A DNA stretch of 64,000 bases from Mycolicibacterium komossense (GCF_025822605.1 NZ_JACKTY010000024.1:42918-106917), one strand, 5' to 3'; positions 43,473-52,615 are shown, counted from the stretch's first letter. Notes: generated from the sequence alone by a model not told the origin. A program made the numbers and translations.

Positions 43473-44669
43473 CTAGCGACCGAGTTCGCGTCCGACGATC
43501 GATACGAACGATACACAGCCGCCAGGGCGGCCGCCAAGATTGTGTGTAAGTGCCGTGTGAGGATCGGACAGCTGACGGTCCCCTGCGGTGCCGCGGAACT
43601 GTAGCCACGCTTCATAGAGCATGCGTAGACCGCTGGCACCGACCGGGTGGCCGAATGACTTCAATCCCCCATCGGGATTGATCGGCAGGCGTCCGTCCGC
43701 ATCGAAGTCGCCTCCGAGCACGTCCTTCCACCCCAGCCCGCTATCCGAAAAACCGAGATCCTCCATCAGGACGATCTCGGTGGGAGTGAAGCAGTCATGA
43801 ACTTCGGCCATCGAGAGTTCAGAGCGGGGATCGCCGATTCCAGCTTGGGCGTAGGCATCTCGCGCCGAACGCACGACCTCGGGAAAAGTGGTGTAATCGA
43901 AACCGGAATCCATCGAACCCCGCGTCGAGCCCGCCACCAGCGACAAGCCCTTGACGTACATGGGCGTATCGGTGTACTCCAACGCTCGCTCTGCGGGAAC
44001 GATGAGCGCGCATGCCGCACCGTCGGAGACACCCGAACAATCGAAGACGCCAAGACGACCCGCAACCTTGACGGCCTTCTCGATCGTCCCCGGAGCGACC
44101 GGTGAACGGAACTGCGCCTTGGGGTTTCGCGATCCGTTGTCGTGATTCTTCCAGGCAACATGCGTCATCGCCGCCCGCATCTCGTCAGGATGCACACCGT
44201 GCTTGGCGCAGTAGGCGGGATCCAACAGCGAGAACGCTGCGGGCGCCGTCATCGACAACTCCGGTGAGGTGCCATCACTGGGCGGATCGCTGCGCATCAG
44301 ACCCGAGAAACCCGAGTCCTTGAGCTTCTCCACGCCGACCGCCATCACCACGTCATAGGCGCCGGACGCCACCCCATAGCAGGCATTGCGGAAGGCCTCG
44401 GAACCGGTGGCACAGTAGTTTTCGACCCGAGTCACGGGCTTGTCGTCGGTCGAGAGCGCGCGGCTCAACGTCAAGCCCGACTGCCCCGACCCCAAGGTTC
44501 CGAGCCAGTAGGCGTCGATATCGCTCTTGCTGATATTCGGCGTCGACTCGATGCACTCACCAAACGCCTCGAGGATCAGGTCCTCGGTCGAACTGTCCCA
44601 GCGCTCGCCGAAGCGGGTGCAACCCATGCCGACGACGGCGACCTTGTCGGTGATCCCGCGGCTAGCCAT
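43473..44669 (-). CDS. SCP-x/Ltp-type thiolase
   Basis: 398 residues from the ATG at 44669. N-terminal KVAVVGMGCTRFGERWDSST, TRVENYCATGSEAFRNACYG with the nucleophilic Cys, MAEVHDCFTPTEIVLMEDLG, and GGLKSFGHPVGASGLRMLYE with the catalytic His. These are lipid-transfer-protein-type thiolases, which carry out thiolysis or retro-aldol steps together with a zinc-ribbon/OB-fold partner. That partner domain is fused to the upstream protein (44662-46041), and the genes overlap by eight bases. Last gene of the ten-gene minus-strand operon. Confidence 0.87.
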   Translation of the reverse strand: MASRGITDKVAVVGMGCTRFGERWDSSTEDLILEAFGECIESTPNISKSDIDAYWLGTLGSGQSGLTLSRALSTDDKPVTRVENYCATGSEAFRNACYGVASGAYDVVMAVGVEKLKDSGFSGLMRSDPPSDGTSPELSMTAPAAFSLLDPAYCAKHGVHPDEMRAAMTHVAWKNHDNGSRNPKAQFRSPVAPGTIEKAVKVAGRLGVFDCSGVSDGAACALIVPAERALEYTDTPMYVKGLSLVAGSTRGSMDSGFDYTTFPEVVRSARDAYAQAGIGDPRSELSMAEVHDCFTPTEIVLMEDLGFSDSGLGWKDVLGGDFDADGRLPINPDGGLKSFGHPVGASGLRMLYEAWLQFRGTAGDRQLSDPHTALTHNLGGRPGGCVSFVSIVGRELGR

Positions 44670-46041
44670 CGTTCCCCGATTCTTCGTCTTCCTGGTCCGA
44701 CAGATACGACTTCCAGAAGTAGTCGTGCACACCACCGGCGGTGAACAGGCGCCGGAACGTGAAGGCCACCCTGGCACCCACCCGCAGTTCCGCCGGCTCG
44801 GCGTCGGTGACCTCGATGGTGCAGCGCCCACCGCCGTCGACGTCGACGACGGCCTGGATCATCGGTGGCGACGGCGAATACGCCAGGTGGTCGACCGTGT
44901 GGGTGACGATGCTGCCCTGCAGATTCGATACCGGAGCGGGGTCCATCTCGTCGAGGGCGCCGCAGCTGCGGCACACCCGAAGTGGCGGCAGGTGTATGAA
45001 TCTACAATTGCGGCAACGTGTTCCCGCAAAGCCGAACTTCCACCCTTCGGCGCGGGCCGCGGGAGGTGCAGCGGGCCGGTCGGGCTCGGGACGCCGGGGC
45101 AGTTCGAGTTTGACCAGACCGTGCCAGGACAGATAGGTCAAATGCGGTACCGTGATGCCGCCGGTGCGCTGCGCACTGACCAGCGTCGCCTGGCGAGTCG
45201 ATACCAATTGGTCGGTGGCACACAGGAGTAGGGCATCACAGCCGTCGTATGCCGACAGCACCAGGATCGTCTCGCCCGGTGCGGCGACGTCGAGCGCGGA
45301 GCAGAGCGCAATCGCGGCATCGGCCGCGCCCGAGAACCCGACGGGCGAGATATGGGTGGCCTTCACCGCCTTGACCAGAGTCGGAATTCGCTTGGTGATA
45401 GCACTGTTGGGGCAGGCCATCACCACGTGATCGACCTCGGCGAGGCCGGCATCGTCGAGAATCTTCTCGACCGCCGCACGTATCAGCCCCGCGTAGCGCT
45501 CCGCGCCGAAGCGTTCCTCCCACTGTTCGCCGGTGACCGATTGCGGGGATCGCCACCGATCGAGGAACTCAGCCGTCTGCGACGTGCTGGCCACGATCTC
45601 GGCGATTGCAGGGCCGTCACCGAACAGCAGGGCCGCGGCGCCGTCACCGCCGAGGCGTTCATCGGCAGAGCCGGGCCGACCCACTCGGATGTCGGCGCTG
45701 ACCGCGAGACCTCCGGTGGCAGCGGCGGATCGCCATGCCGCAATGGTGCTGCGGCCAGTCCCGCACAGGTCAGTGACGAAAGCGTCTTCGGGCAGCCCAA
45801 GGGCGGAGTGAATGGCCACGGCGTTGGTTTTATCGGCGTAAGCCGGGCTACTGGTGGCGAAGTATAGGTTGGTCGGCAAGGCCTGCCCGTGCAGCGCGCG
45901 AGCGGCCGCCGCGACCGCCATGGTGGTGCTGTCCTCGTCATAAGACGCGACGACCCGGTCCCCCCGGCGCAGGCCGATATCACCTCCGGCCAACCGACGC
46001 CGCGGGAGGTAGGAGGCGTAGGCCAGCATTCCCGTCGTCAC
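44662..46041 (-). CDS. HMG-CoA-synthase-like protein with C-terminal zinc-ribbon/OB-fold domain
   Basis: 459 residues from a GTG at 46041 (an ATG four codons later is the alternative). First ~330 residues are a ketoacyl/HMG-CoA synthase fold (MLAYASYLPRRRLAGGDIGL, DLCGTGRSTIAAWRSAAATG with the expected Cys region, then RVGRPGSADERLGGDGAAAL and MACPNSAITKRIPTLVKAVK). From about 350: FAGTRCRNCRFIHLPPLRVC and RSCGALDEMD form a four-Cys rubredoxin-like zinc ribbon, followed by an OB-fold (DUF35). Such fusion proteins partner thiolases for the neighbouring SCP-x enzyme. Reaction unknown. Confidence 0.8.
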   Translation of the reverse strand: MTTGMLAYASYLPRRRLAGGDIGLRRGDRVVASYDEDSTTMAVAAAARALHGQALPTNLYFATSSPAYADKTNAVAIHSALGLPEDAFVTDLCGTGRSTIAAWRSAAATGGLAVSADIRVGRPGSADERLGGDGAAALLFGDGPAIAEIVASTSQTAEFLDRWRSPQSVTGEQWEERFGAERYAGLIRAAVEKILDDAGLAEVDHVVMACPNSAITKRIPTLVKAVKATHISPVGFSGAADAAIALCSALDVAAPGETILVLSAYDGCDALLLCATDQLVSTRQATLVSAQRTGGITVPHLTYLSWHGLVKLELPRRPEPDRPAAPPAARAEGWKFGFAGTRCRNCRFIHLPPLRVCRSCGALDEMDPAPVSNLQGSIVTHTVDHLAYSPSPPMIQAVVDVDGGGRCTIEVTDAEPAELRVGARVAFTFRRLFTAGGVHDYFWKSYLSDQEDEESGNDG

Positions 46042-46043
46042 CC

Positions 46044-47249
46044 TCAGACTCCCCGGAAGACTGCGGCGATACCCTGGCCGCCGCCGATACACATGGTCTC
46101 CAATGCCAATCCCCCACCACGGGTGTGTAATTCATGCAGCATGGTGGTCAGGATTCGGACACCGGTGGCCCCGATGGGGTGGCCAAGCGAGATTCCCGAG
46201 CCGTTGACGTTGAGCTGGTCGTCAACATCAGCGAGCTTGAGTCCCCAACCGGACAGCACCGCGAGCACCTGCACCGCGAAAGCCTCGTTTATCTCGATCA
46301 GGGATAGGTCGTCGAAGCCGAATCCGGTTTTACTGAATAGCTTTTCCACCGCGCCGACCGGACCAGTACCCATCCGGGACGGCTCGCAGCCCATTGCAGC
46401 CCAGCCTTCGAGATACCCGATGGGCTCGAGGCCAAGTTCTTCGAGCTTGTCCTCGGCCACCACCAGACACGCTGCGGCGGCGTCGTTCTGCTGACTGGAG
46501 TTGCCTGCGGTGACCGTGCCACCCGCGGTGATCGTGCGCAACTTCGCCAACGACACCGCCGTGGTGTCGGGGCGGATGCCCTCGTCACGGTCGAACACGA
46601 CTGGCTCGCCCCGGCGCTGGGGAACCTCGACGGCAACGAGTTCCGCATCGAAGGCACCCGAGGCCACGGCAGCGGCGGCCCGGTGATGGCTGCGCGCGGC
46701 GAAGGCGTCGGCTGCCTCACGGTCGATACCGTAGTCACCTGCCAGGTTCTCCGCCGTCTCGATCATTCCACTGATCTCACCGAAACGCCAAGTGGGTTGC
46801 GATCTTTCGCGGCCCCGGTCGAGACGGTCATACAGCATCTGATTCCCCGACCGGGCACCCCATCGGGCGGTGGTCGTGTAATGCTCGATATTGCTCATCG
46901 ACTCGACACCGCCGGCGATCACGACATCGGCAGCTCCGGTCTGAACGGACATCGCCGCGGTGATGACGGCTTGCAGGCCCCCGCCGCAGCGTCGGTCGAT
47001 CTGTAGACCCGGCACCGTGATCGGCAGGTTCGCATGCAGCGCCACCCACCGCCCGATGCACGGCGCTTCGGAATTGGCGTAGGACTGCGCGAAGACCACG
47101 TCCTCGATGCGCTCTGGGTCGACGCCGCTGCGCTGCACGGTCGCCTCGACCACCTTGGCGGCGAGGTCTTCGGCGCGCATGGGCCGCAGACTGCCGCCGA
47201 AGGCGCCGACGGCGGTGCGTACCGGGGCGACGATCGCTGCACGCCTCAT
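46044..47249 (-). CDS. Acetyl-CoA acetyltransferase (FadA-type thiolase)
   Basis: 401 residues from the ATG at 47249, which overlaps the upstream stop (ATGA). Classical thiolase: AAIVAPVRTAVGAFGGSLRP, IDRRCGGGLQAVITAAMSVQ (nucleophilic Cys in RRCGGGLQA), NINEAFAVQVL-like SLIEINEAFAVQVLAVLSGW, NVNGSGISLGHPIGATGVRI (His) and ETMCIGGGQGIAAVF (second Cys). Cleaves 3-ketoacyl-CoA in beta-oxidation. Two bases separate it from the next gene. Confidence 0.92.
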   Translation of the reverse strand: MRRAAIVAPVRTAVGAFGGSLRPMRAEDLAAKVVEATVQRSGVDPERIEDVVFAQSYANSEAPCIGRWVALHANLPITVPGLQIDRRCGGGLQAVITAAMSVQTGAADVVIAGGVESMSNIEHYTTTARWGARSGNQMLYDRLDRGRERSQPTWRFGEISGMIETAENLAGDYGIDREAADAFAARSHHRAAAAVASGAFDAELVAVEVPQRRGEPVVFDRDEGIRPDTTAVSLAKLRTITAGGTVTAGNSSQQNDAAAACLVVAEDKLEELGLEPIGYLEGWAAMGCEPSRMGTGPVGAVEKLFSKTGFGFDDLSLIEINEAFAVQVLAVLSGWGLKLADVDDQLNVNGSGISLGHPIGATGVRILTTMLHELHTRGGGLALETMCIGGGQGIAAVFRGV

Positions 47250-47497
47250 GCGCCGCTCCACCGATCGGCGGAAGGATCGAGCAGTTGGGCCATCTTGCCT
47301 TCGGGCAGCCAGACGATGGTCTCCAGTTCCAGAGCGTCGAGATAGCGCACCCGCCCGGTCCGGAGGTCTTCCAGACGAAGCCGCGGTGAGTTCCCCGCAT
47401 TGTCGATATTGACTGATACCTGGGCGAATTCGCTTTCCACCAACGGGCCGATACCCGGCACGTTGAGGGGCGCGTCACCGCTGAATTCGATGGACAT
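47246..47497 (-). CDS. Small conserved protein of ring-hydroxylating dioxygenase operons
   Basis: 83 residues: VPGIGPLVESEFAQVSVNID, RLRLEDLRTGRVRYLDALEL, ETIVWLPEGKMAQLLD. No membrane helix or Cys pair. Similar-sized proteins directly after Rieske dioxygenase beta subunits are often annotated dihydrodiol dehydrogenase, without good support. Overlaps both neighbours by one to four bases. Confidence 0.6.
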   Translation of the reverse strand: MSIEFSGDAPLNVPGIGPLVESEFAQVSVNIDNAGNSPRLRLEDLRTGRVRYLDALELETIVWLPEGKMAQLLDPSADRWSGA

Positions 47498-48045
47498 CAG
47501 ATCAGGAAACCCAGGGTTGGCAGCGGCTTGTCCTTGTCCACCAGAACCACCTTTTTGTAGGACATCCGCAGCGTTCCGTCATCCACCCGCCGTAACCGGA
47601 AGGTCACCCGTCCGCCCCACAGGCGAGTGTCGCGCGCACGGGACTCGACGACCAGAAAGTTGGCCCCCACCTCCAGATCGGTTCCACCGCTTGCGCTAGG
47701 CCGGCCGCCGAGAAGCTCGACATTGGAGATGAGGCGGCGCAGATTCGACGGTGGTGCCTGGGCGTAGCGCCGACCCGTCCGCAACTGCTTGAGCCGGGTG
47801 GAGATGCGGTTGCGGTTGTCGTAGACCACCGACATCGTCTGCAGCGGGTCGGGCCCGTCGTTACCGGCGGGAACCCAGTACAGCGCGTCGTCGGTCCACA
47901 ACGCCTCCCACGAGTCGTAGTCACTCTCGTCGGCGAAACGCGCTTCCTGAAAGAGGAATTGCTCGACCTCGCGGACGTCGAAACCGATTGGTACCGCTGT
48001 CAGCTCGCCACTCGAATCGGAGGTCGCGTTGATCGTGCTGGTCAT
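47497..48045 (-). CDS. Ring-hydroxylating dioxygenase beta subunit
   Basis: 182 residues from the ATG at 48045 (overlap ATGA with alpha). Cone-fold beta subunit: FDVREVEQFLFQEARFADES, DYDSWEALWTDDALYWVPAG, TRLKQLRTGRRYAQAPPSNL, RRLISNVELL. Structural partner of the Rieske oxygenase alpha subunit. Length fits the family. Confidence 0.88.
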   Translation of the reverse strand: MTSTINATSDSSGELTAVPIGFDVREVEQFLFQEARFADESDYDSWEALWTDDALYWVPAGNDGPDPLQTMSVVYDNRNRISTRLKQLRTGRRYAQAPPSNLRRLISNVELLGGRPSASGGTDLEVGANFLVVESRARDTRLWGGRVTFRLRRVDDGTLRMSYKKVVLVDKDKPLPTLGFLI

Positions 48046-49298
48046 TCTGCCTCCATCAACGATGCGTAGTGCGACCAAAAGCCCCGCATGCCGGTCTCGT
48101 CAGTGGCACCACCGACGGTGAAGCCGTTGTCGTCGGTGCGCTCGCGCTGTAAACCCCTGCGAATCTGCAGCCATTCCGGCTGGCGGGCTTCGAGACCCAG
48201 CTGATTACGTTCGTACATCTCGGTGTCATCGGCCAGGAGCATGCCTGCCGGACCCACTGACCCGACGCACTGGGACACCATCCGCTTGTTCAGTTCGGGT
48301 GCGCCCACCAGCTGGACCGCGGTGGAGTACTGAGTGCACTGGTTGGACGCCACCGGTTGAATATTGAACACCTGGATCTCGGCGATGAACAGGTTCGGGA
48401 AGATCATCACGTGTGGTGCGCCCTCGATGAGGATCTGCTCGGCCGCCTCCCCGTGCAGCGTCCGCATCGCCGCGACGTAGTCCGGCACCCTCTGCTCGGT
48501 GGTGCCGAACCACCTCATCGGCTCGGCGAACTTCCGAAATTCCGGGCGCAGGTCATTTTCGCTGTGACCGTTGCCGAGGTCGCGGGTGACGGCAGTCGAG
48601 GCTTCGCTGTACAGCGGTGCAATGGTGCTGCCGGTGACCCCGAAGATCGATCCGTGCACGAACTGCGGGTGATAGCCGTCGGTCTCGTTCTCCGCCAGCA
48701 GCTTCCAGTTCGAATGGGTCTCGTGCCCGAGCCAACCCGCGGTCAGCTCGACGCGGTTCTCCGGCGACAGCCGGACCAACCGGTCGATCTCACCGGCCGC
48801 GGCGCCGAGATGCTCCAGCAGTGAGGGCCCGTCTTCGGCGAAACTGCCGAACACGAAACCATGGTAGGAGTCGACGCGCGCAACGCGTCCCATCGCGAGG
48901 TCGAGCTTGCGGGTGCCGTACCCCTTATGGAACGGGAAACCAATGAGCTCGCCGGTATTTCGGAACGTCCAACCGTGCAGCGGGCAACGGAAAGTTGCGG
49001 AGTTCCCCTTGGCGTCGTCGCACACCTGATTGCCTCGGTGCGCACACCTGTTCAGCAGAAGGTGAATCTCGCCGTCGCGATCGCGCGTCATGATGACGTC
49101 CTGCAGACCGAGCCGCTTGCGGACGTAGTCGCCCGGCTGGCTGACTTCGCTTTCGTGACCGACGAAGACCCAGGTGCGATACCAGATCTTGGTCAGTTCC
49201 TCGGCGAAGATAGCCGGGTCGGTGTAGAGCGAAGCGTGCACTTTATCGCGCTGGATCAGCGGCGCGACGCGGCTGATCCCCGTCAGTCCTGAAGTCAT
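48042..49298 (-). CDS. Rieske ring-hydroxylating dioxygenase alpha subunit
   Basis: 418 residues. Rieske [2Fe-2S] centre: NRCAHRGNQVCDDAKGN and FRCPLHGWTFRNTGELIGFP give CxH...CxxH. The mononuclear iron site should be in ENETDGYHPQFVHGS (Asp, two His) with a later Asp. Cis-dihydroxylates an aromatic or CoA-linked ring compound using electrons from a reductase not encoded here. In this operon of crotonases and thiolases, it may open a CoA-activated aromatic ring or hydroxylate a polycyclic side product. A stand-alone reductase must come from elsewhere. Confidence 0.92.
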   Translation of the reverse strand: MTSGLTGISRVAPLIQRDKVHASLYTDPAIFAEELTKIWYRTWVFVGHESEVSQPGDYVRKRLGLQDVIMTRDRDGEIHLLLNRCAHRGNQVCDDAKGNSATFRCPLHGWTFRNTGELIGFPFHKGYGTRKLDLAMGRVARVDSYHGFVFGSFAEDGPSLLEHLGAAAGEIDRLVRLSPENRVELTAGWLGHETHSNWKLLAENETDGYHPQFVHGSIFGVTGSTIAPLYSEASTAVTRDLGNGHSENDLRPEFRKFAEPMRWFGTTEQRVPDYVAAMRTLHGEAAEQILIEGAPHVMIFPNLFIAEIQVFNIQPVASNQCTQYSTAVQLVGAPELNKRMVSQCVGSVGPAGMLLADDTEMYERNQLGLEARQPEWLQIRRGLQRERTDDNGFTVGGATDETGMRGFWSHYASLMEAE

Positions 49299-50089
49299 TC
49301 CCCAACTCCTTCTTTGGTGCCGAAGACGGCGGGACGCCGTTCCCGGAACGCGGTGATGCCCTCGACGAAGTCGTCACTGCCGAAGAGCACGGCCTGCTCG
49401 GCGGCCTCCCGATCGAGCATGATGAACGGTGACGAACCCGACGCCTCGGCGAGCAGCAACTTGATGACGGCGAGCGCATCCGCCGGACCGGCGGCCAATT
49501 GCGTCGCATCATCCAGCGCGGCGGCGCGTGCCGTTCCGGTCTCCACGACCGCATCGACGAGACCAATTTCCAAAGCCTCCTGCGCTCCAACGGTTTTGGG
49601 CAGCATCAGCATCTGCCGAGCTCGCGCCACCCCGACCCGGGTCGGCAACGAAACGTAGGCGCCCATATCGCCGGCCAGTCCGACCTTGGTGAAAGTTGTC
49701 GCGAACTTGGCGTCATGTGCTGCCACCACGCGATCGCACGCCGCAGCCAGCGCGGTCCCGGCGCCGAACGCCGCTCCCTCCACCGCAGCGACGACGGGCT
49801 TGCCGGTACTCCAGATGGCTCGGATGACGCGCTGCGCCAGTTGCGCTCGCTCCAGGGCGTCCTGGGGCGTCATCCGGTCCATGGAGGCGATGTCACCGCC
49901 CGAGCAGAACGCCCTTCCGGCACCGGTGAGCACGATGGCCCGCACGCTCGCGTCGCCGTCGGCGGCCTCGATCGCATCGGCGAGGGCCAACCGCAGCGGG
50001 ATGTCGATCGCGTTCAGCTTGTCGGGGCGATTCATCGTTACCACCGCTACAGCGCCGATCTGCTCGGTCAGCACAGCAGCGGCAGTCAC
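49295..50089 (-). CDS. Enoyl-CoA hydratase/isomerase (third of three)
   Basis: 264 residues, full crotonase: VAVVTMNRPDKLNAIDIPLR, GAGRAFCSGGDIASMDRMTP (oxyanion hole), AAVEGAAFGAGTALAAACDR, VGLAGDMGAYVSLPTRVGVA. The position after GLA that usually holds a catalytic Glu is Gly-Asp here, so the reaction may be isomerisation or hydrolysis rather than hydration. Four-base overlaps both sides. Confidence 0.88.
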   Translation of the reverse strand: MTAAAVLTEQIGAVAVVTMNRPDKLNAIDIPLRLALADAIEAADGDASVRAIVLTGAGRAFCSGGDIASMDRMTPQDALERAQLAQRVIRAIWSTGKPVVAAVEGAAFGAGTALAAACDRVVAAHDAKFATTFTKVGLAGDMGAYVSLPTRVGVARARQMLMLPKTVGAQEALEIGLVDAVVETGTARAAALDDATQLAAGPADALAVIKLLLAEASGSSPFIMLDREAAEQAVLFGSDDFVEGITAFRERRPAVFGTKEGVGE

Positions 50090-50886
50090 TTCTGAAACCT
50101 GGGCGGTCGTCGTTCGATGACGGCCCGCAGACCCTCCAGTGCGTCGGCGGTACCGGAAAGCTCAGAGACCGTGCGGGCCTCTTCGGCCAGCCGCTGTTCG
50201 ACGGACGCACCGACACCGTTCCAGACCAGCCGCTTGCTTGCCGAGAGCGCCTGGGTGGGCAGTTCGACCAGCTGGGCGGCGACCTCTTCGGCGCGGGCCA
50301 GTAACGCTTCGTCGGCGGCGACCTCGGTGACAAGCCCGATCTGCAGGGCCTCGGCGGCGGTCAAGGTCGGGTTGGTCAGGACGATCCGCAGCGCCTGCCG
50401 CAAGCCGACCAGCTGGGTGAGCGTCACCGACACCCCGCCGTCAGGCGCCATTCCCACGCGCACGGCGCCGGAGAAGAATTTCGCCGACTCGGCGGCAATG
50501 ACGATGTCAGATGCGCAGACCAGCCCCAACCCGCCACCGCCCGCGGCGAAGCCTTGCACCGCGGTTACCACCGGCACCCGCAGCTGGATCAGTGCGGCGG
50601 AAGCCAGCTGCAACCACGCCGTTGCTTCACGTAGATAGTCGGGCAGAGCGGCGCCCTTGGACTCGAAGGTGTGAATATCGCCGCCGGCACAGAAGTTTCG
50701 GCCTTCACCGGTTAGCAGCACGACCCGGACTCCCGGATCGGCGTGACAGGTCAGGATCGCCTCGTGGAGAGACTTGAGAAGCTCGACATTCAACCCGTTG
50801 GAGACCTCGGGTCGGTTCAGTCGTAGACGGGCGATGCCGCCGTCCACGTCGAGCGCGATAGGTGTGGTGGCATTGACAGTCGTCAC
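50086..50886 (-). CDS. Enoyl-CoA hydratase/isomerase (second of three)
   Basis: 266 residues from a GTG that overlaps the upstream stop (GTGA); the frame runs further upstream inside its neighbour but there is no reason to start there. Crotonase motifs: GIARLRLNRPEVSNGLNVEL, GEGRNFCAGGDIHTFESKGA, TAVQGFAAGGGGLGLVCASD, VRVGMAPDGGVSVTLTQLVG. Only modest identity to its two neighbours, so the three probably act on different intermediates. Confidence 0.88.
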   Translation of the reverse strand: MTTVNATTPIALDVDGGIARLRLNRPEVSNGLNVELLKSLHEAILTCHADPGVRVVLLTGEGRNFCAGGDIHTFESKGAALPDYLREATAWLQLASAALIQLRVPVVTAVQGFAAGGGGLGLVCASDIVIAAESAKFFSGAVRVGMAPDGGVSVTLTQLVGLRQALRIVLTNPTLTAAEALQIGLVTEVAADEALLARAEEVAAQLVELPTQALSASKRLVWNGVGASVEQRLAEEARTVSELSGTADALEGLRAVIERRPPRFQK

Positions 50887-51653
50887 TGAGCTGCTCCTCG
50901 TTGGCTGAACGCCGACGCGCCGTTGCGCCCGGCGCCTTGGCTGATGTGGTTCACGACCGCGACAAGTTCGTCGTCCAGCCCTTCGGGCAGCGGTTTGCAC
51001 GAGCCCGAGACAACCAAGTGTTTGATGGTCGTCAGGGCGCTGCGCTGACGACCGGCCATGGTTGCCACGAATTCCTCTGTGGCGTACTCGAATTCGGACT
51101 GCGGGAAACTGCGGTAAGCCAGACCCAGCCGGACGGCATCGGTGCCCGAGATTCGTTCGCCACTGAGTAGCAATCCCATGGCCTGCTGATGGCCGACTAG
51201 CCGCTGCAACCGCTGGGTGCTGCCCCCACCGGGAATCATGCCGAACCTGATGTGGTTGTCGGCGATTCGCGCATCATCGCTGACGAGCACGATGTCGGCA
51301 GCCTGCAGGAGTTCGAATCCACCAGCGGCCGCGACGCCCTCAACAGCTGCCACGACGGGAACATCGACGGCGGCGATGACATCGCAGGCCGCGCGGAAGG
51401 CAACGAACAACGACCGTAACGCATCCGGCCCCTGTTCACGGAGTCGCTCTACCTCAGCGAAATCTCCTCCGGCACAGAAGTTTCCGCCCGCACCGCGAAC
51501 GAGGATGACACTGACGTCCTGATCCGAACCCAGCTGCTGAATCGCCTGCTCCAGTTGCACGCCCAACTCGACGTTGATGGCGTTGAGTTGCTTCGGTCGG
51601 TCGAGAATGATTCGGCCGATACCCGCTTCTTTGGCGACCGACACCGCTGTCAT
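50883..51653 (-). CDS. Enoyl-CoA hydratase/isomerase (first of three)
   Basis: 256 residues: [80 protein letters not shown]. The Glu/Gly-rich [11 protein letters not shown] block is typical of active hydratases. Overlaps SDR stop and the next crotonase start by four bases each. Confidence 0.9.
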   Translation of the reverse strand: MTAVSVAKEAGIGRIILDRPKQLNAINVELGVQLEQAIQQLGSDQDVSVILVRGAGGNFCAGGDFAEVERLREQGPDALRSLFVAFRAACDVIAAVDVPVVAAVEGVAAAGGFELLQAADIVLVSDDARIADNHIRFGMIPGGGSTQRLQRLVGHQQAMGLLLSGERISGTDAVRLGLAYRSFPQSEFEYATEEFVATMAGRQRSALTTIKHLVVSGSCKPLPEGLDDELVAVVNHISQGAGRNGASAFSQRGAAQ

Positions 51654-52384
51654 ATGTACCGACCTCCGCCGACCTCGATGACCGTGCCGGTGATGTAACT
51701 CGAAAGATCCGAAGCCAGGAAGACCACCGCACCGGCGACCTCGACCGGTTCGCCCGCCCGCTTCATCGGAACGTCAGCCTCGCGCGCGGCGAAAATCTCC
51801 GGTGGCATGGCTTCGGTCATCGGGGTGCGAATCAGCCCGGGTTGCACGGCGTTGACCCGAACGTTGTGGTGCGCCAATTCCTTAGCCGCAGATTTGGTCA
51901 ACCCGACGATGCCGGCCTTCGCGGCGCTGTAGTTGGTCTGGCCGGGGTTGCCGGACTTTCCGGACAGCGACGAGATGTTGATGATGCTGCCCGTCTTCGC
52001 CTCACGCATCACCGCCGACGCCTCACGGACTCCCAGCCACGTCCCGCGCAGGTGCACGGTGATGACGGCATCGAACTGGTCGACGGTCATCTTCTTCAGG
52101 GAAGCGTCCCTGGTGATGCCAGCGTTGTTGACGAAGACGTCGAGACGGCCGAACTCGCCCACTGTGTCGCGGACGACCGCCTTGACCTGCTCTTCAGAGG
52201 TGACGTCGCAGGCCAATCCCACACCGTCGAGCTCCGCGGCGGCGGCCTTGGCGGCGTCACCGTCGAGGTCAACCAGCACCACATGTGCACCGTGGGCATG
52301 CAGGGTCCGGGCAATCTCTCGTCCGATGCCCTGGCCAGCACCTGTGACGATGGCGACGCGCTCGGCAAGCAAGGAATCGACCAT
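51650..52384 (-). CDS. FabG-like short-chain dehydrogenase/reductase, first gene of the Rieske operon
   Basis: 244 residues. [67 protein letters not shown] (Ser-Tyr-Lys) and C-terminal [17 protein letters not shown]. Aspartate after the second strand (LVDLDGDA) points to NAD(H). Likely 3-hydroxyacyl-CoA or dihydrodiol dehydrogenase. The operon promoter region with an operator-like site is at 52421-52436. Confidence 0.9.
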   Translation of the reverse strand: MVDSLLAERVAIVTGAGQGIGREIARTLHAHGAHVVLVDLDGDAAKAAAAELDGVGLACDVTSEEQVKAVVRDTVGEFGRLDVFVNNAGITRDASLKKMTVDQFDAVITVHLRGTWLGVREASAVMREAKTGSIINISSLSGKSGNPGQTNYSAAKAGIVGLTKSAAKELAHHNVRVNAVQPGLIRTPMTEAMPPEIFAAREADVPMKRAGEPVEVAGAVVFLASDLSSYITGTVIEVGGGRYI

Positions 52385-52420
52385 GGGCTATGCGGCTCCA
52401 ACCGGCAAGAGGGATTAATT

Positions 52421-52436
52421 TCTAATCAATATTAAA
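52421..52436. promoter_or_regulatory. TCTA-N8-TAAA candidate operator of the Rieske operon
   Basis: TCTA ATCAATAT TAAA; read in reverse TTTA ATATTGAT TAGA followed by AA. It lies 37 bp upstream of the first operon gene (SDR). Confidence 0.55.
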
Positions 52437-52540
52437 CTACTCGGAGGATTGATTCAACCGCCTCAGCACCGACGCTGAGTCGTGGATGGCCGCCAGAATG
52501 CCGGGTCGTCACATATACCGCCGCATGCCGGCTGACACTT

Positions 52541-52556
52541 TTTACAGCATGTTAAA
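52541..52556. promoter_or_regulatory. Orphan TTTA-N8-TAAA operator with leader relic
   Basis: TTTA CAGCATGT TAAA, followed by GTCGGAAGATAAGGATTC at 52569-52586, a leader closely resembling that of the metallo-hydrolase at 38840-38886. No gene follows; the truB stop codon begins at 52616 on the other strand. It looks like the front of a deleted gene at the edge of the catabolic region. Confidence 0.55.
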
Positions 52557-52615
52557 TGAGATGTTGCCGTCGGAAGATAAGGATTCTCCGGAGTTCGCCG
52601 GGGTGACTGGCCGCG

